A stretch of DNA of 53,399 nt from Candidatus Limimorpha caballi. Lineage in GTDB: Bacteria; Bacteroidota; Bacteroidia; Bacteroidales; F082. The notes beneath the pieces are model-generated. The model was not told the DNA's origin, made no database searches, and saw only the letters and a program-made list of their open reading frames with translations. Made by a program: the position numbers and the translations under genes. This document shows positions 7,813 to 17,123 of this stretch, in pieces; the first letter of the stretch is position 1, and each line of letters begins with the position of its first letter. Where the stretch lies: positions 1 to 53,399 of the forward strand of contig JAGHUX010000012.1 in assembly GCA_018064605.1 (NCBI GenBank), given 5' to 3'.

Positions 7813-8514
7813 TTAGTCTCTTTTTCCGAAAAATCTCAAAAGATAAAGGAACAGGTTGAGGAAGTCAAGATATAGGTTCAGCGCCGCGAAGACCGTCACC
7901 TTTGCCATGACCTCGTCATTGTCGATGCCGACCTGTCCTATCTCCTTGATTTTCTGCACGTCGTATGCCGTTAGGCCGGTGAAGATAATGACACCAACGA
8001 TGCTGATGATGTATTCAAAACGAGCGCTTTGTGTAAACATATTCACGAGTATGGCGATGATCATGCCGAACAGTGCCATCATCAGTATCGACCCGAGTTT
8101 AGTGAGGTCGGCCTTGGTGGTGTAGCCCATTATCGCCATGATGCCGAACATTCCGGCGGTGATAATGAACGTCTTGACTATCGATGTGCCTGTATATATG
8201 AGGAAGATGGAGCTGAGGCTCATTCCCATCAGGACGGAGTAAAGCACGAAAAGCGACACTGTCTGTCTTGCGTTCAGCTTGTTGGTGCCGAACGACATGA
8301 TGAGCACGATGATGAACGGCGCGAGTGTCACGATCCAGCCGAGTCCCGACATTGCGACGTGGCCTTTGACATCGACCGTGTAAAGTAATTGGAAGAGGCT
8401 CTCGCTTGTGCCGAAGAGGTAGGCTGTGAGTGCCGTGAGCCCTAATGCCGCAAACATCCAAGTGAAGACGTTTGCAACGAAAGTGTTTGATAATGTTCTT
8501 GTTTCTTGATACAT
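7813..8514 (-). CDS. Bax inhibitor-1/YccA family membrane protein
   Basis: 233 residues with seven hydrophobic helices across nearly the whole length, and short polar ends. The pattern, including the late TAYDVQKIKEIG segment and the C-terminal YLDFLNLFLYLLRFFG, is characteristic of the Bax inhibitor-1 (UPF0005) family. Bacterial members such as BsYetJ are pH-dependent calcium leak channels and YccA of E. coli modulates FtsH; which applies here is unknown. It follows folE by 21 bases in the same direction. Confidence 0.93.
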   Translation of the reverse strand: MYQETRTLSNTFVANVFTWMFAALGLTALTAYLFGTSESLFQLLYTVDVKGHVAMSGLGWIVTLAPFIIVLIMSFGTNKLNARQTVSLFVLYSVLMGMSLSSIFLIYTGTSIVKTFIITAGMFGIMAIMGYTTKADLTKLGSILMMALFGMIIAILVNMFTQSARFEYIISIVGVIIFTGLTAYDVQKIKEIGQVGIDNDEVMAKVTVFAALNLYLDFLNLFLYLLRFFGKRD

Positions 8515-8535
8515 GGCTTTGTTTTTTATTTGTTT

Positions 8536-9144
8536 TTAATGCAGATTTTTACCTATGAGTTGCAGGAACTCGGCGCGTGTCTCGCTTCTCTCGAAGGCTC
8601 CGATGAAGTCGGATGTCGTGGTGACTGAGTTTTGTTTCTGCACGCCTCTCATGCACATGCAGAGGTGACGCGCCTCTATCACCACGGCGACGCCGAGCGG
8701 GTGCAGTGCGTCGTTGATGGCGTTCTTGATCTGTGTCGTCAGGCGTTCCTGCACCTGAAGACGCCGGGCGTAAGCCTCGACCACGCGAGCTATCTTGCTC
8801 AGCCCGGTGATGTAGCCGTTCGGGATGTAGGCCACGTGTGCCTTGCCGAAGAACGGGATGAGATGATGTTCGCAGAGCGAGAAAAGCTCTATATCCTTGA
8901 CAATCACCATCTGACGGTAGTCTTCCTTGAAGCGTGCCGAAAGCAGTATCTCCATCGGGTCGTCATCGTAGCCGTGGGTGAGAAACTGCATCGACTTCGC
9001 CATGCGCAGAGGTGTCTTCAAAAGGCCTTCCCTGTCGGGGTCCTCGCCAAGAAGTCTGATGATGGCGCGGTAATGCGTCATCAGCTGTTCGGTGCGTTCC
9101 GGGTCGAAACGCTCCAGTTTATCATATCCTGAAATCTTATTCAT
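8536..9144 (-). CDS. folE: GTP cyclohydrolase I
   Basis: 202 residues, typical for the homodecameric enzyme that converts GTP to dihydroneopterin triphosphate, the first step to folate. Zinc and substrate motifs are intact: [20 protein letters not shown] (Cys91, His93/His94) and the later [11 protein letters not shown]. The ATG overlaps the stop of the preceding small membrane-protein gene by 8 bases, so the two are coupled. Its operon partners (porW, bactofilin, membrane protein) are unrelated to folate, so the association looks like co-transcription of housekeeping genes. Confidence 0.97.
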   Translation of the reverse strand: MNKISGYDKLERFDPERTEQLMTHYRAIIRLLGEDPDREGLLKTPLRMAKSMQFLTHGYDDDPMEILLSARFKEDYRQMVIVKDIELFSLCEHHLIPFFGKAHVAYIPNGYITGLSKIARVVEAYARRLQVQERLTTQIKNAINDALHPLGVAVVIEARHLCMCMRGVQKQNSVTTTSDFIGAFERSETRAEFLQLIGKNLH

Positions 9145-9511
9145 TTCTCTTTTTCTTCACAAGCTGATAAGTCTCAAAGAAGCTGTAGATGAGATAATAG
9201 ACCAGAAACGTCAGCATGAAACGCTTTGAGTCTTCCTTGAAATTCAGCGAATACACCAACAGAATCGTGAGATACACGACGAGTTTCACCACAGTCATGG
9301 CCATGTACGAATTGTAGAACTTGTGTGCGTTTTTTGCCCGTGCACGTTCGCTGATGTGGAACGTCACGACGCTGACGGCGGCGAAGAACAGCACCAGCAG
9401 CGGCCACCACATCGTGACAGACTTCGTGAGGCACACCGACACCACGCTGACGGCGAGCGTCAACCAGACAAGACCGGTAAGAAAACTCTTCTCCCTCTTT
9501 GTTATTTCCAT
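9137..9511 (-). CDS. Small four-helix membrane protein (AtpI-like position)
   Basis: 124 residues from the ATG at 9511. Four hydrophobic segments (about 9-30, 35-53, 70-90, 100-116) with a basic C-terminus (QLVKKKRNE). No catalytic motif. In other Bacteroidota a similar small membrane protein sits between bactofilin and the ATP synthase a-subunit gene, which suggests an AtpI/AtpZ-like role; here no ATP synthase gene follows, so this is inference only. The longer frame from 9532 would begin inside the bactofilin gene; with the start at 9511 the bactofilin stop and this ATG are one base apart. Confidence 0.75.
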   Translation of the reverse strand: MEITKREKSFLTGLVWLTLAVSVVSVCLTKSVTMWWPLLVLFFAAVSVVTFHISERARAKNAHKFYNSYMAMTVVKLVVYLTILLVYSLNFKEDSKRFMLTFLVYYLIYSFFETYQLVKKKRNE

Positions 9512-9512
9512 A

Positions 9513-9878
9513 TTATTTCTTTTGACCTTCAACAGGTTTCTGGCTCATGTCGCATTTACCCGTGAATATCGCGCCGACCTCGATGAAGAGCTGTTTCGTG
9601 CAGAGGTCCACCTCGATGCGCGATGTTGACTTCAGCGAGGTGAGTTCATCGACTTTTATCGTGCCTTTCACCCTGCCTGAGATGTCGGCATTCTTGCATA
9701 TTATGGTGCCATCAACGCAGCCTTGCTGTCCGATGACGACCTTCCCGTTGGATTTCAGCGTCCCGATGACGGTACCATCAATGCGGATGTCACCTGAAAC
9801 CTCCACCTCACCTTTCACCGTGGTGCCGTTGCCGATGAGGTTGTTCCTGCCTGTTGCTTCTGTAGTGTTGTTTGTCAT
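9513..9878 (-). CDS. Bactofilin (polymer-forming cytoskeletal protein)
   Basis: 121 residues. The centre is a run of short hydrophobic/Gly turns repeating every five to six residues (GEVEVSGDIRIDGTVIGTL, then GKVVIGQQGCVDGTI), the right-handed beta-helix of bactofilins, flanked by short disordered ends. Bactofilins polymerise without nucleotide and often recruit cell-wall enzymes. It starts one base after the porW stop, so the two are tightly coupled. The association of porW with a bactofilin raises a structural link to the type IX machine; that part is inference. Confidence 0.93.
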   Translation of the reverse strand: MTNNTTEATGRNNLIGNGTTVKGEVEVSGDIRIDGTVIGTLKSNGKVVIGQQGCVDGTIICKNADISGRVKGTIKVDELTSLKSTSRIEVDLCTKQLFIEVGAIFTGKCDMSQKPVEGQKK

Positions 9879-9879
9879 A

Positions 9880-12522
9880 CTATTTGTTGTTTTTGTTCCA
9901 GAATTCCATGTATTCCCCGATGTTTTTCTGCTGATAGAATATAGGATAGTTGGAAATTGATACTTTCACGATCTGATAATCCCCGGCATTGATGCCACCA
10001 AAGACGTAGTCGTTGCCCGACATGGCGTTGCAGTAGTCGTCGGCGACGGAGAGGTTCTCGAACTTGTCGATGGTGAGCATCGCCTCTTCCTTGCTGAACA
10101 TGAGGTTCTTGACGGCGAGTTGCAGCATCTTGAAGTTGTTCTTGTTGAAGTCGCTGATTCTCACCTTGAGCGGGTTGACACGCACGTTCTTTGTGTTGCA
10201 GATGACGAGGACGTAATACGGCTCGTCGGCGTTGAACGAGTAGATCTGTTCTTTCTCTTCCTCGGCGGCTTCCTCTTTCGGGCGTGCGCTCTCGATGTTC
10301 AGCCCGAGCTTGTATTTGTCGTTTGTCTTGAGCAGTATCTCCATCGCCAGCGGCTTGATGCTGCTTTCCGGATAATTGTTGACGAGACGGTACAGCGCGT
10401 AGGCCATGGAGTCGACGACATCGACATAGCCGAGCGAGATGGCGTCGAGGAACTCGAATCGCGGCATGAGAAGCGTGTCGTTCTGGTAAAGTCTGCGTGC
10501 ACGAGCGACGTTCGCCCTGACACGATGATACTGTCCGTCCTTGTATGCATCGAAGGTCTTTGCGTAAAAACGCTCCGCTTCGGCCCCTCTCTCGGCCTCC
10601 TTGAGGAAATATTCCGGGTCGAGGATGAGTTTCGCCTGGTTGGAGTCGGGGTATTTCGTGAGGATAAGGTTCTTGTAGTTGTCGGCCTGCGCCGTCTCCC
10701 CGCGTTTCGAGTGCATCCTGTAGAGATAGAACCACGCCGGCAGTTCGTTTTCGTTGTCGGGGTAACGTTCCGTGAGTTCGGCGTATGCCTCTATGGAGTG
10801 CGTGTAGTCGCGCAGGTCGTTGTAGTAGATGAAGCCTATGTTGTTGAGTGCCGCTGCAATCTGTTTGTTTGCCTCGGCCTTCGCCGCCGCCGTGAACGGA
10901 ATTTGTTTCAGGTAGTAGGCGCGGTCGAGCTGCGTGTACTGCACCGTGTCGGCTTGTTGCAACGTGTCGGCTTCCTCGTCGTCGGCGAGCGAGTCCTCTT
11001 CTTCCTGCAACATGCTCTGCTTGTCGGTGATGAACCAGTAGTCTTCCAGCACGCGTTTGCCCCATTTTTTCTGGAAGTCAGACATTCCGCGCGTCCTTGT
11101 CGTGGAGTTGTAGAAATACCAGCTGGAGCCGTCGCCTGTCGGGACCGACATCTGCGGGTCGGCGACGCCGCCGAGCATCTCTATCTGGGCCTTCGTCGCC
11201 GCTTCTTCCTCAAGACGTTTCTGCTCCTCCTGATAGTCGGCTATCAGTTTGTCTATCACGGCATAAAGCTGCACCGTGTCCATCTCCGCGAGTCTGAGGA
11301 GGCTGTCGTTGAGGTCGCGTGTGGTGAGGTTTCCGACGAGGTCGGTGAGCATCACCGAGAGGTTTAGCAGGCTGTCGTATCCAGGGTATGTCCTGTCCAT
11401 CGACATCACCGCCGTGTCGAAATAGGCCTGCGAGAGCACGTATTCGCCGTCGCTGAAGAGCATGTCGGCCACTTCCGTCGATGATTTCACCTTCTGCTTC
11501 ACGTTTGTTGTGCTTGCCGCCACCGACTTCCTGAGGTAACCTATGCCCTTGTCGCGGTCGCCTTCGCGGATGACAACATCCGACATGGCGTAGTAGATAC
11601 GGTCTTTATATTCATTGTTCTTACTGTCTTTCAACATCTTACGAAGCATGCCGAGCACTTCTGTGGTGTCGCTCCCCGCCGAGCATTTCGCGATATTCAT
11701 GCGCGACTCGAAGGTCAGCACGTATTCGGGATGTTTCTTTATGACATTCTCGAACTGTTCCGTCGCCTTGTCGTATTCTTTCTGGTCGGCATAGATCTGG
11801 CCGAGGATGAACATGGCGCGGCACCTGTCGTGTTTGCCTTTGGCAGTGAACGTGGCGTTCCGCAGATATTTCACGGCTTCCTTCTCCCTGCCCGTGGCGA
11901 TGTAAAAGTCGGCGTACACGAGGTCAAGGTTACGCTGCACGTATCTCGGTAGTTTCTCGCCCGAGGCGCTCGCCACCATGAGCGACTGCAGCACCACATC
12001 GGCTTTCTCATATTCTTTCGTCGCTATGTAAGTCTTTGCCAACCAGAGACTTGCTGTGTGACGGTCGCGGCTTTTCGGGTAACTCGTCCTGACGTAGTCG
12101 AAGGTGCGTCGTGCAGGGATGTAGTCTTGCTTGTAAAAATGTCCCTTCGCCATGTCGATGAACGCATCATCGATGCATCTGACGTATTCCTTCCCGCCGA
12201 ACCGCATCGAGTGTTTCTGTATGCATATCGCCGACTTCTCTATTGTGCGGTCGAACTTGGCGTTCTGCGCCGTGGCGTTCTCCTTGGTGCCGTAATTGAA
12301 CACCGGCAGCGTCTTGGTGTAGTCGTCGGCTATGCTCTGCCGCAGCGCCAGATCGCCTTCCTGAATGCTCTGGTTGCCGTTCCACCACACGTTATAGTGA
12401 CCCGTCATGTTGTGCCACGCCCTTCTCGACCATGTGTTTTTCTTTGTGGAACAAGACATCAGCACAAGCGCCGTCATGACAAACACCCCGAATATCCTGT
12501 GAGAAAAATATTTTCTGTTCAT
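9880..12522 (-). CDS. porW: Type IX secretion periplasmic lipoprotein PorW/SprE
   Basis: 880 residues. The signal peptide ends in a lipobox with Cys24 (LVLMSCSTKK), so it is lipid-anchored. Right after it comes the family hallmark WSRRAWHNMTGHYNVWWNG. TPR-like helices fill much of residues 90-430 and 545-720, with an acidic, Gln/Glu-rich spacer between. PorW in Porphyromonas gingivalis and SprE in Flavobacterium johnsoniae are needed for type IX secretion and connect the PorKLMN machinery to the outer-membrane translocon. First gene of a minus-strand operon with bactofilin, a membrane protein, folE and probably the Bax-inhibitor gene. Its promoter is at 12592-12599. The core type IX operon lies about 5 kb away on the other strand. 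Confidence 0.9.
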   Translation of the reverse strand: MNRKYFSHRIFGVFVMTALVLMSCSTKKNTWSRRAWHNMTGHYNVWWNGNQSIQEGDLALRQSIADDYTKTLPVFNYGTKENATAQNAKFDRTIEKSAICIQKHSMRFGGKEYVRCIDDAFIDMAKGHFYKQDYIPARRTFDYVRTSYPKSRDRHTASLWLAKTYIATKEYEKADVVLQSLMVASASGEKLPRYVQRNLDLVYADFYIATGREKEAVKYLRNATFTAKGKHDRCRAMFILGQIYADQKEYDKATEQFENVIKKHPEYVLTFESRMNIAKCSAGSDTTEVLGMLRKMLKDSKNNEYKDRIYYAMSDVVIREGDRDKGIGYLRKSVAASTTNVKQKVKSSTEVADMLFSDGEYVLSQAYFDTAVMSMDRTYPGYDSLLNLSVMLTDLVGNLTTRDLNDSLLRLAEMDTVQLYAVIDKLIADYQEEQKRLEEEAATKAQIEMLGGVADPQMSVPTGDGSSWYFYNSTTRTRGMSDFQKKWGKRVLEDYWFITDKQSMLQEEEDSLADDEEADTLQQADTVQYTQLDRAYYLKQIPFTAAAKAEANKQIAAALNNIGFIYYNDLRDYTHSIEAYAELTERYPDNENELPAWFYLYRMHSKRGETAQADNYKNLILTKYPDSNQAKLILDPEYFLKEAERGAEAERFYAKTFDAYKDGQYHRVRANVARARRLYQNDTLLMPRFEFLDAISLGYVDVVDSMAYALYRLVNNYPESSIKPLAMEILLKTNDKYKLGLNIESARPKEEAAEEEKEQIYSFNADEPYYVLVICNTKNVRVNPLKVRISDFNKNNFKMLQLAVKNLMFSKEEAMLTIDKFENLSVADDYCNAMSGNDYVFGGINAGDYQIVKVSISNYPIFYQQKNIGEYMEFWNKNNK

Positions 12523-12591
12523 TCTAAAACCTTATTAACTCAGTATAAACTTGAGATTTTGAATTTTATTTCAAGCATTTCTGCGAAACTG

Positions 12592-12599
12592 CAAAAATA
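12592..12599 (-). promoter_or_regulatory. -7 element for the porW operon
   Basis: TATTTTTG on the minus strand, followed by CAG, about 70 bases before the porW ATG. The same intergenic region serves dnaX in the other direction; TAATTTTA at 12673-12680 is a weaker candidate for that. Confidence 0.55.
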
Positions 12600-12706
12600 C
12601 TAAATTAGAATGTATCAAACACCAATTTTCAAAAAAATTATTAACACTGCTTTCCCTTTGTGAAAAAGTTCGTAATTTTACGCGCTGAAAGAAAGACTGA
12701 TTTTTG

Positions 12707-14407
12707 ATGGAAAATTTCATAGTATCGGCGAGGAAATACAGGCCGGTGACGTTTGAAAGCGTTGTCGGCCAGCACGCCATCACATCCACATTACAGAATG
12801 CCATCCGTGGCGGCACTCTCGCCCAGGCGTTCCTTTTCTGCGGTCCGAGAGGTGTCGGGAAGACCACTTGCGCACGCATAATGGCGAAGACAATCAACTG
12901 CCTGCACCCGACGGAGGACATGGAGGCCTGCAACGAATGCGAGTCGTGCAGGAGTTTCAACAACAACGCCTCGTTCAACATCTTCGAGCTCGACGCGGCG
13001 TCGAACAGCGGTGTCGAGGACATCAGGAACCTCATAGAGCAGGTGCGGATTCCGCCGCAGGTCGGGCAGTACAAGGTTTACATCATCGACGAGGTTCACA
13101 TGCTGTCGCCGTCGGCTTTCAACGCCTTCCTGAAGACACTCGAGGAGCCGCCGGCGTACGCGAAGTTCATCCTCGCCACGACCGAGAAACACAAGATCCT
13201 GCCAACAATACTGTCGCGCTGCCAGATCTTCGATTTCAAACGCATCACCGTCGATGACATCGCGCGGCATCTCCTTGGGATAGCGGCGAAAGAGAACGTC
13301 GTGGCGGAGGAAGAGGCTCTGAACATCATAGCGCAGAAAGCCGACGGCGCGTTGCGCGACGCCCTCTCCATCTTCGACCAGATGGTGAGCTTCTCGGGAA
13401 ACAACATCACCTACCGGGATGTCATCACCAACCTCAACGTCCTCGACTACGAATATTATTTCAAGGTCGTTGACCACATCCTGTCGGGCGACATCAACTC
13501 GATACTGCTGCTTCTCAACGACGTCATCAACAAAGGCTTCGACGTGCAGCACTTCATCCAGGGGCTGTCGGGCCACCTGCGCAACCTGCTTCTCGGCAGG
13601 GACACGCGCGTCGTCGGGCTCATGGAGGTGAGCGGACAGCTCAAGGCGAGATACGCGCAGCAGGCGACACGGTGCAGCAACGGATTCCTCCTCAAGGCAC
13701 TCGACATCGCCAACGAGTGCGACATCAACTTCAGGAGCGCCAACAACAAACGGCTCCACCTCGAGATTGCGCTGCTGAAGATGACACAGATTCAGACACA
13801 GCCTGTTACGACCCAACCGTCCCCGCAGCAACCCGTTCAGCCGAGACCCGCCACACCACAGCCTGTTCAACAACAGCCTGTTCAGCCGAAGCCTGTTCAA
13901 CAACAACCCGTTCAGCCGAGGCCTGCCACACCACAGCCTGTTCAGCAACAGCCTGTCGGGAGGCTGCACCGCGCCGGCACCATCTCCATAATGGATGACG
14001 AGAAGAAAGCCCCCGTCGTGGAGGTGAAGGAAGAGGTGAAGAACAGCCCTTTTACGGCTGAGATGCTGACGGCTGCGTGGAAGGATTTCGTTGACACACA
14101 CAAAGACACGTGTCCGATTTTCGCCGCCGGCATCGGGAAATACGCCCCCACGCTCAACGACGACAACACCATCGACTTCCAGATTGACAACGTACTCGTG
14201 ACCAACGACAACACCAACATGGCGTTGCTCCGCGAACATCTTGCCAAAACGCTTGACAACAACCAGTTCAAGCTCGTGCATCATGTGGTGGAGAGACCCG
14301 TCGAGGAGATCGCATACACCGACCGAAGCAAATTCGAGAAGCTGGCGGAACTGAACCCCAACGTCCTGACTTTGAAGAAAGGACTTGGCTTAAATATTGA
14401 CATATAA
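12707..14407 (+). CDS. dnaX: DNA polymerase III subunit gamma/tau
   Basis: 566 residues from the ATG at 12707 (a TTG lies immediately upstream). The clamp-loader ATPase has Walker A GPRGVGKTT near residues 46-54, four zinc-binding cysteines around 65-85 (CLHPTEDMEACNECESC), Walker B (IIDEVHML) and the SRC arginine-finger motif (ILSRCQIFDFK). Domain III ends near residue 360. A linker of about 55 residues (363-418) is made only of Pro, Gln, Val, Arg, Lys, Ala and Thr, with a 19-residue block (QQPVQPRPATPQPVQQQPV) present twice. A tau-like C-terminal domain follows. The stop overlaps the next ATG by one base. Confidence 0.96.
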   Translation: MENFIVSARKYRPVTFESVVGQHAITSTLQNAIRGGTLAQAFLFCGPRGVGKTTCARIMAKTINCLHPTEDMEACNECESCRSFNNNASFNIFELDAASNSGVEDIRNLIEQVRIPPQVGQYKVYIIDEVHMLSPSAFNAFLKTLEEPPAYAKFILATTEKHKILPTILSRCQIFDFKRITVDDIARHLLGIAAKENVVAEEEALNIIAQKADGALRDALSIFDQMVSFSGNNITYRDVITNLNVLDYEYYFKVVDHILSGDINSILLLLNDVINKGFDVQHFIQGLSGHLRNLLLGRDTRVVGLMEVSGQLKARYAQQATRCSNGFLLKALDIANECDINFRSANNKRLHLEIALLKMTQIQTQPVTTQPSPQQPVQPRPATPQPVQQQPVQPKPVQQQPVQPRPATPQPVQQQPVGRLHRAGTISIMDDEKKAPVVEVKEEVKNSPFTAEMLTAAWKDFVDTHKDTCPIFAAGIGKYAPTLNDDNTIDFQIDNVLVTNDNTNMALLREHLAKTLDNNQFKLVHHVVERPVEEIAYTDRSKFEKLAELNPNVLTLKKGLGLNIDI

Positions 14408-14964
14408 TGAGTTTCAAAAAATGGATCGGTAAGACTTATCTCAAGCTCCGCGGCTGGACTGTCGTCGGTGACATCCCGCCGGAGATAAGGAAATGTGTGA
14501 TAATAGAGGCGCCGCACACGAGCATGGAGGATTTCTTCATCGGGCTGAGTTTCTTCTGGGCACGCGGCAGGGAGGTGAAATACCTCATGAAAAAGGAGTT
14601 TTTCAAGAACCCAGTCCTCGGCTGGCTGCTGAGACGTGCCGGCGGCATACCCGTTGACCGCAGCCGCGGCAATAACATGGTGGCGAAAACCGCCGCCGTC
14701 TTCAAACAGTACGACGAACTCTCGATAGTCATCTGCCCGGAAGGCACACGCAAACGCGTGGAACGCTGGAAACGCGGCTTCTACTTCATGGCGGAAATAG
14801 CAAAAGTGCCTGTCGTCATGGGCTTTATCGACTATAAGACAAGGACATGCGGCTACGGCCCGACGTTCCACCCGTCGGGAAACTTCGACGAGGACTGGAA
14901 GATGATTGAAGACTTCTACCGTGGCATGCAGGGGAAGTACAAGGGGAAATTTAATCTGGAATGA
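14407..14964 (+). CDS. PlsC-type 1-acylglycerol-3-phosphate acyltransferase
   Basis: 185 residues. The catalytic HX4D motif is His37-Thr-Ser-Met-Glu-Asp42; the phosphate-binding PEGTR motif is at 111-115; GGIPVDRSRG at 79-88 is the third family block. It adds an acyl chain to lysophosphatidate or a related acceptor at the inner membrane. At 185 residues it is one of the short, mostly soluble bacterial forms found in Bacteroidota, so its exact acceptor is uncertain. It overlaps dnaX by one base upstream and the next gene by four bases (ATGA). Confidence 0.9.
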   Translation: MSFKKWIGKTYLKLRGWTVVGDIPPEIRKCVIIEAPHTSMEDFFIGLSFFWARGREVKYLMKKEFFKNPVLGWLLRRAGGIPVDRSRGNNMVAKTAAVFKQYDELSIVICPEGTRKRVERWKRGFYFMAEIAKVPVVMGFIDYKTRTCGYGPTFHPSGNFDEDWKMIEDFYRGMQGKYKGKFNLE

Positions 14965-15458
14965 AAATGAAAATCAAGAGTTTTTTCAATAATTTCAAGG
15001 GCAGTTTCAGGATTGTAATCATGCATCCTGACACATACGAGGAAAAGGGTGCTTTCGCCACCAGCAAACTGAAAGTCGCCGTGTTGGTCATCGTCGCTGC
15101 ATTTCTGCTCGTGTCCGGCACCGCCGCGCTCATAGTGTTCACCCCGATACGGGAACTGATTCCGGGCTACACTGACGTGACGCTCAGCCAACGCATCTAC
15201 GAGATGGAACGCCGAACCGATTCATTGGAAGTGGTCTTACGACAGAAAGACCTTTATATCAATAATTTACGTTGTATAATCTCGGGTGAGCAATTGCCCG
15301 ATGACAGCCTGCGTGCCGTCACATTAATTAATAAAGGTGTGAAAACAACCACTACCGTCAGCGACATCAAGTCGAAGAACGACAGCCTGTTCAGGCTTCA
15401 ATTTGAAACAGAAGTGAAAAACGACATACTGCTCGCCCTCGACACATTAGAAAAATGA
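14961..15458 (+). CDS. M23-peptidase-like membrane protein lacking the catalytic domain
   Basis: 165 residues. A basic N-terminus resembling the FRIVIMHPDTYEEKGAF segment, one membrane helix (about 37-58), the FTPIREYIPGY-type linker (here FTPIRELIPGYTDV), then a coiled-coil helix (YEMERRTDSLEVVLRQKD). This is the N-terminal half seen in Bacteroidota M23-family endopeptidases, which normally continue into a zinc peptidase domain of about 130 residues. Here the frame stops at 15458 and the next 70 bases are AT-rich promoter sequence with no trace of the domain. The stub could be a scaffold or activator like other degenerate LytM-type proteins, or a decaying gene. Confidence 0.7.
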   Translation: MKMKIKSFFNNFKGSFRIVIMHPDTYEEKGAFATSKLKVAVLVIVAAFLLVSGTAALIVFTPIRELIPGYTDVTLSQRIYEMERRTDSLEVVLRQKDLYINNLRCIISGEQLPDDSLRAVTLINKGVKTTTTVSDIKSKNDSLFRLQFETEVKNDILLALDTLEK

Positions 15459-15489
15459 AATAAATAGTTTGTTGTATAGCATTTTTTTG

Positions 15490-15497
15490 TAACTTTG
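15490..15497 (+). promoter_or_regulatory. -7 element for rseP
   Basis: TAACTTTG followed by CAC, a perfect match to TAnnTTTG, lies 35 bases before the rseP ATG. A TTG lies about 18 bases upstream. Confidence 0.65.
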
Positions 15498-15531
15498 CAC
15501 GCTAAAAATTTTTGTAAACTTACACGTTTAT

Positions 15532-17001
15532 ATGGTAGTATTAATTAAGGTTTTGCAACTGATACTCGCTCTCTCCATCCTCGTGATTATCCACGAGTTC
15601 GGACATTTCATCTCCTCGAGGATTTTCGGAGTCAGGGTGGAGAAATTCTATATGTTTTTCGATACAAATTTCTCCATTTTCAGATGCAAAAAGGTAAATG
15701 GGAAATGGCGTTTCAAGTTTTTTCAGAAAAACGAACCCGAAAAATACAACACCATCGAGCATATCGACCCGATAACCAAAAAGAAATCATACACTTACGA
15801 GCCGATAGACCTGAGCACGCTGCCAGAGGACGACTGGCGCAGGGCGGAAGACGCGACGGAGTTCGGGCTCGGCTGGATCCCGCTCGGCGGCTACTGCAAG
15901 ATCGCGGGGATGGTTGACGAGTCGATGGACCAGGCGCAGATGGCGCAGGAGCCGAAACCGTGGGAGTTCCGCACCAAGCCGGCGTGGCAACGCCTCATCA
16001 TCATGGTCGGCGGCGTGCTCATGAACGTGATCCTGGCGATGGTCCTCTACATCGGCCTGACCTCAAGATACGGCGAGCAATACCTCCCGACATCGGAAGT
16101 GAACAAGAACGGCATCGTCGTTGACAGCCTCGGCTATTCGTTCGGACTGCGCGACGGTGACAAAATAGTGTCAGTTGACGGCGAATTCATCGAGAACTTC
16201 TACAAGATCCCGTTGGAGCTCATCCTCGGGAAGACACAGTACGTTGAAGTTGAACGCGACGGCAAAGTAGTGAAAGTCAGCTTCCCGGATGACGCCGTGA
16301 GAAACATCCTCAAACATCAGAACTCGTTCATCGACTTCGCAAGCAGGTTCGTCGTCTCGGAGGTCGTCGAAAACGACGCCGCAGACAAGGCCGGCATCGA
16401 GGTGGGAGACAACATCATAGGAATCAACGACATCGCGACACCATATTTCCAGAACTTCAGGAAAGAGATTATGAATTTCAAGGGGCAGGAAGTCAATGTC
16501 GTGGTCGTAAGACATTCAGACACAATAATATGTCCGGTTCGTGTTTCTGAAAACGGCACTATCGGGGTGATGACGTCGTTCGACTTGCAGTTCGCGACGC
16601 AGGAATACACTTTCTGGCAGGCGGTGCCTCGCGGCATCTCACGGACGTTCACCGAGATCAGCGACTATTGGAAGCAGGTGAAACTCATCTTCAACCCGAG
16701 CACCGGTGCATACGAGAGTCTCGGCGGCTTCATCGCCATCGGCAGCATCTTCCCCGACACCTTCCAGTGGGAGAAATTCTGGCGCATGACGGCACTGCTC
16801 TCCATCATACTCGCCGTGATGAACATCCTGCCGATACCCGGACTCGACGGCGGACACGTGCTGTTCCTCCTCTACGAAGTGGTGACACGACGCAAGGTGA
16901 GCGACAAATTCCTTGAGAAAGCAACGACAATAGGTTTCATATTCCTCCTCATCCTCATCATTTACGCCAACGGCAACGACATCGTCAGGCTGTTCAGGTG
17001 A
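15532..17001 (+). CDS. rseP: RIP site-2 zinc metalloprotease RseP
   Basis: 489 residues, within the family range. The active site HEFGH (His21, Glu22, His25) lies in the first membrane helix, PLGGYCKIAGM follows near residues 117-127, and the third zinc ligand is in the late LPIPGLDGGH segment. PDZ domains occupy roughly 190-340. The 45 residues after the first helix (KVNGKWRFKFFQKNEPEKYN region) are the usual Bacteroidota insert. RseP cleaves membrane-embedded substrates such as anti-sigma factors and signal-peptide remnants. It has its own promoter and no overlap with the upstream gene. Confidence 0.95.
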   Translation: MVVLIKVLQLILALSILVIIHEFGHFISSRIFGVRVEKFYMFFDTNFSIFRCKKVNGKWRFKFFQKNEPEKYNTIEHIDPITKKKSYTYEPIDLSTLPEDDWRRAEDATEFGLGWIPLGGYCKIAGMVDESMDQAQMAQEPKPWEFRTKPAWQRLIIMVGGVLMNVILAMVLYIGLTSRYGEQYLPTSEVNKNGIVVDSLGYSFGLRDGDKIVSVDGEFIENFYKIPLELILGKTQYVEVERDGKVVKVSFPDDAVRNILKHQNSFIDFASRFVVSEVVENDAADKAGIEVGDNIIGINDIATPYFQNFRKEIMNFKGQEVNVVVVRHSDTIICPVRVSENGTIGVMTSFDLQFATQEYTFWQAVPRGISRTFTEISDYWKQVKLIFNPSTGAYESLGGFIAIGSIFPDTFQWEKFWRMTALLSIILAVMNILPIPGLDGGHVLFLLYEVVTRRKVSDKFLEKATTIGFIFLLILIIYANGNDIVRLFR

Positions 17002-17123
17002 CGGCTTCGGGGCGCATATTAATTAATAAGGTGTAGGAATAATGTTGAAAAACTGTTGAAAAGTTTTGGATATCATACAATAAAAGAAAACATACAACGT
17101 TTTTGTGGTTTAAAAACATAGAA

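Noticed and set aside
9875..11367. Long open frames overlapping porW on both strands
   Set aside because: Out-of-frame or antisense translations of the GC-rich part of porW, with no domain signatures.
12791..14284. Minus-strand open frame of 497 codons
   Set aside because: Antisense shadow of dnaX; the repeated Arg-Leu-Leu-Asn pattern is the mirror of the Pro-Gln linker.
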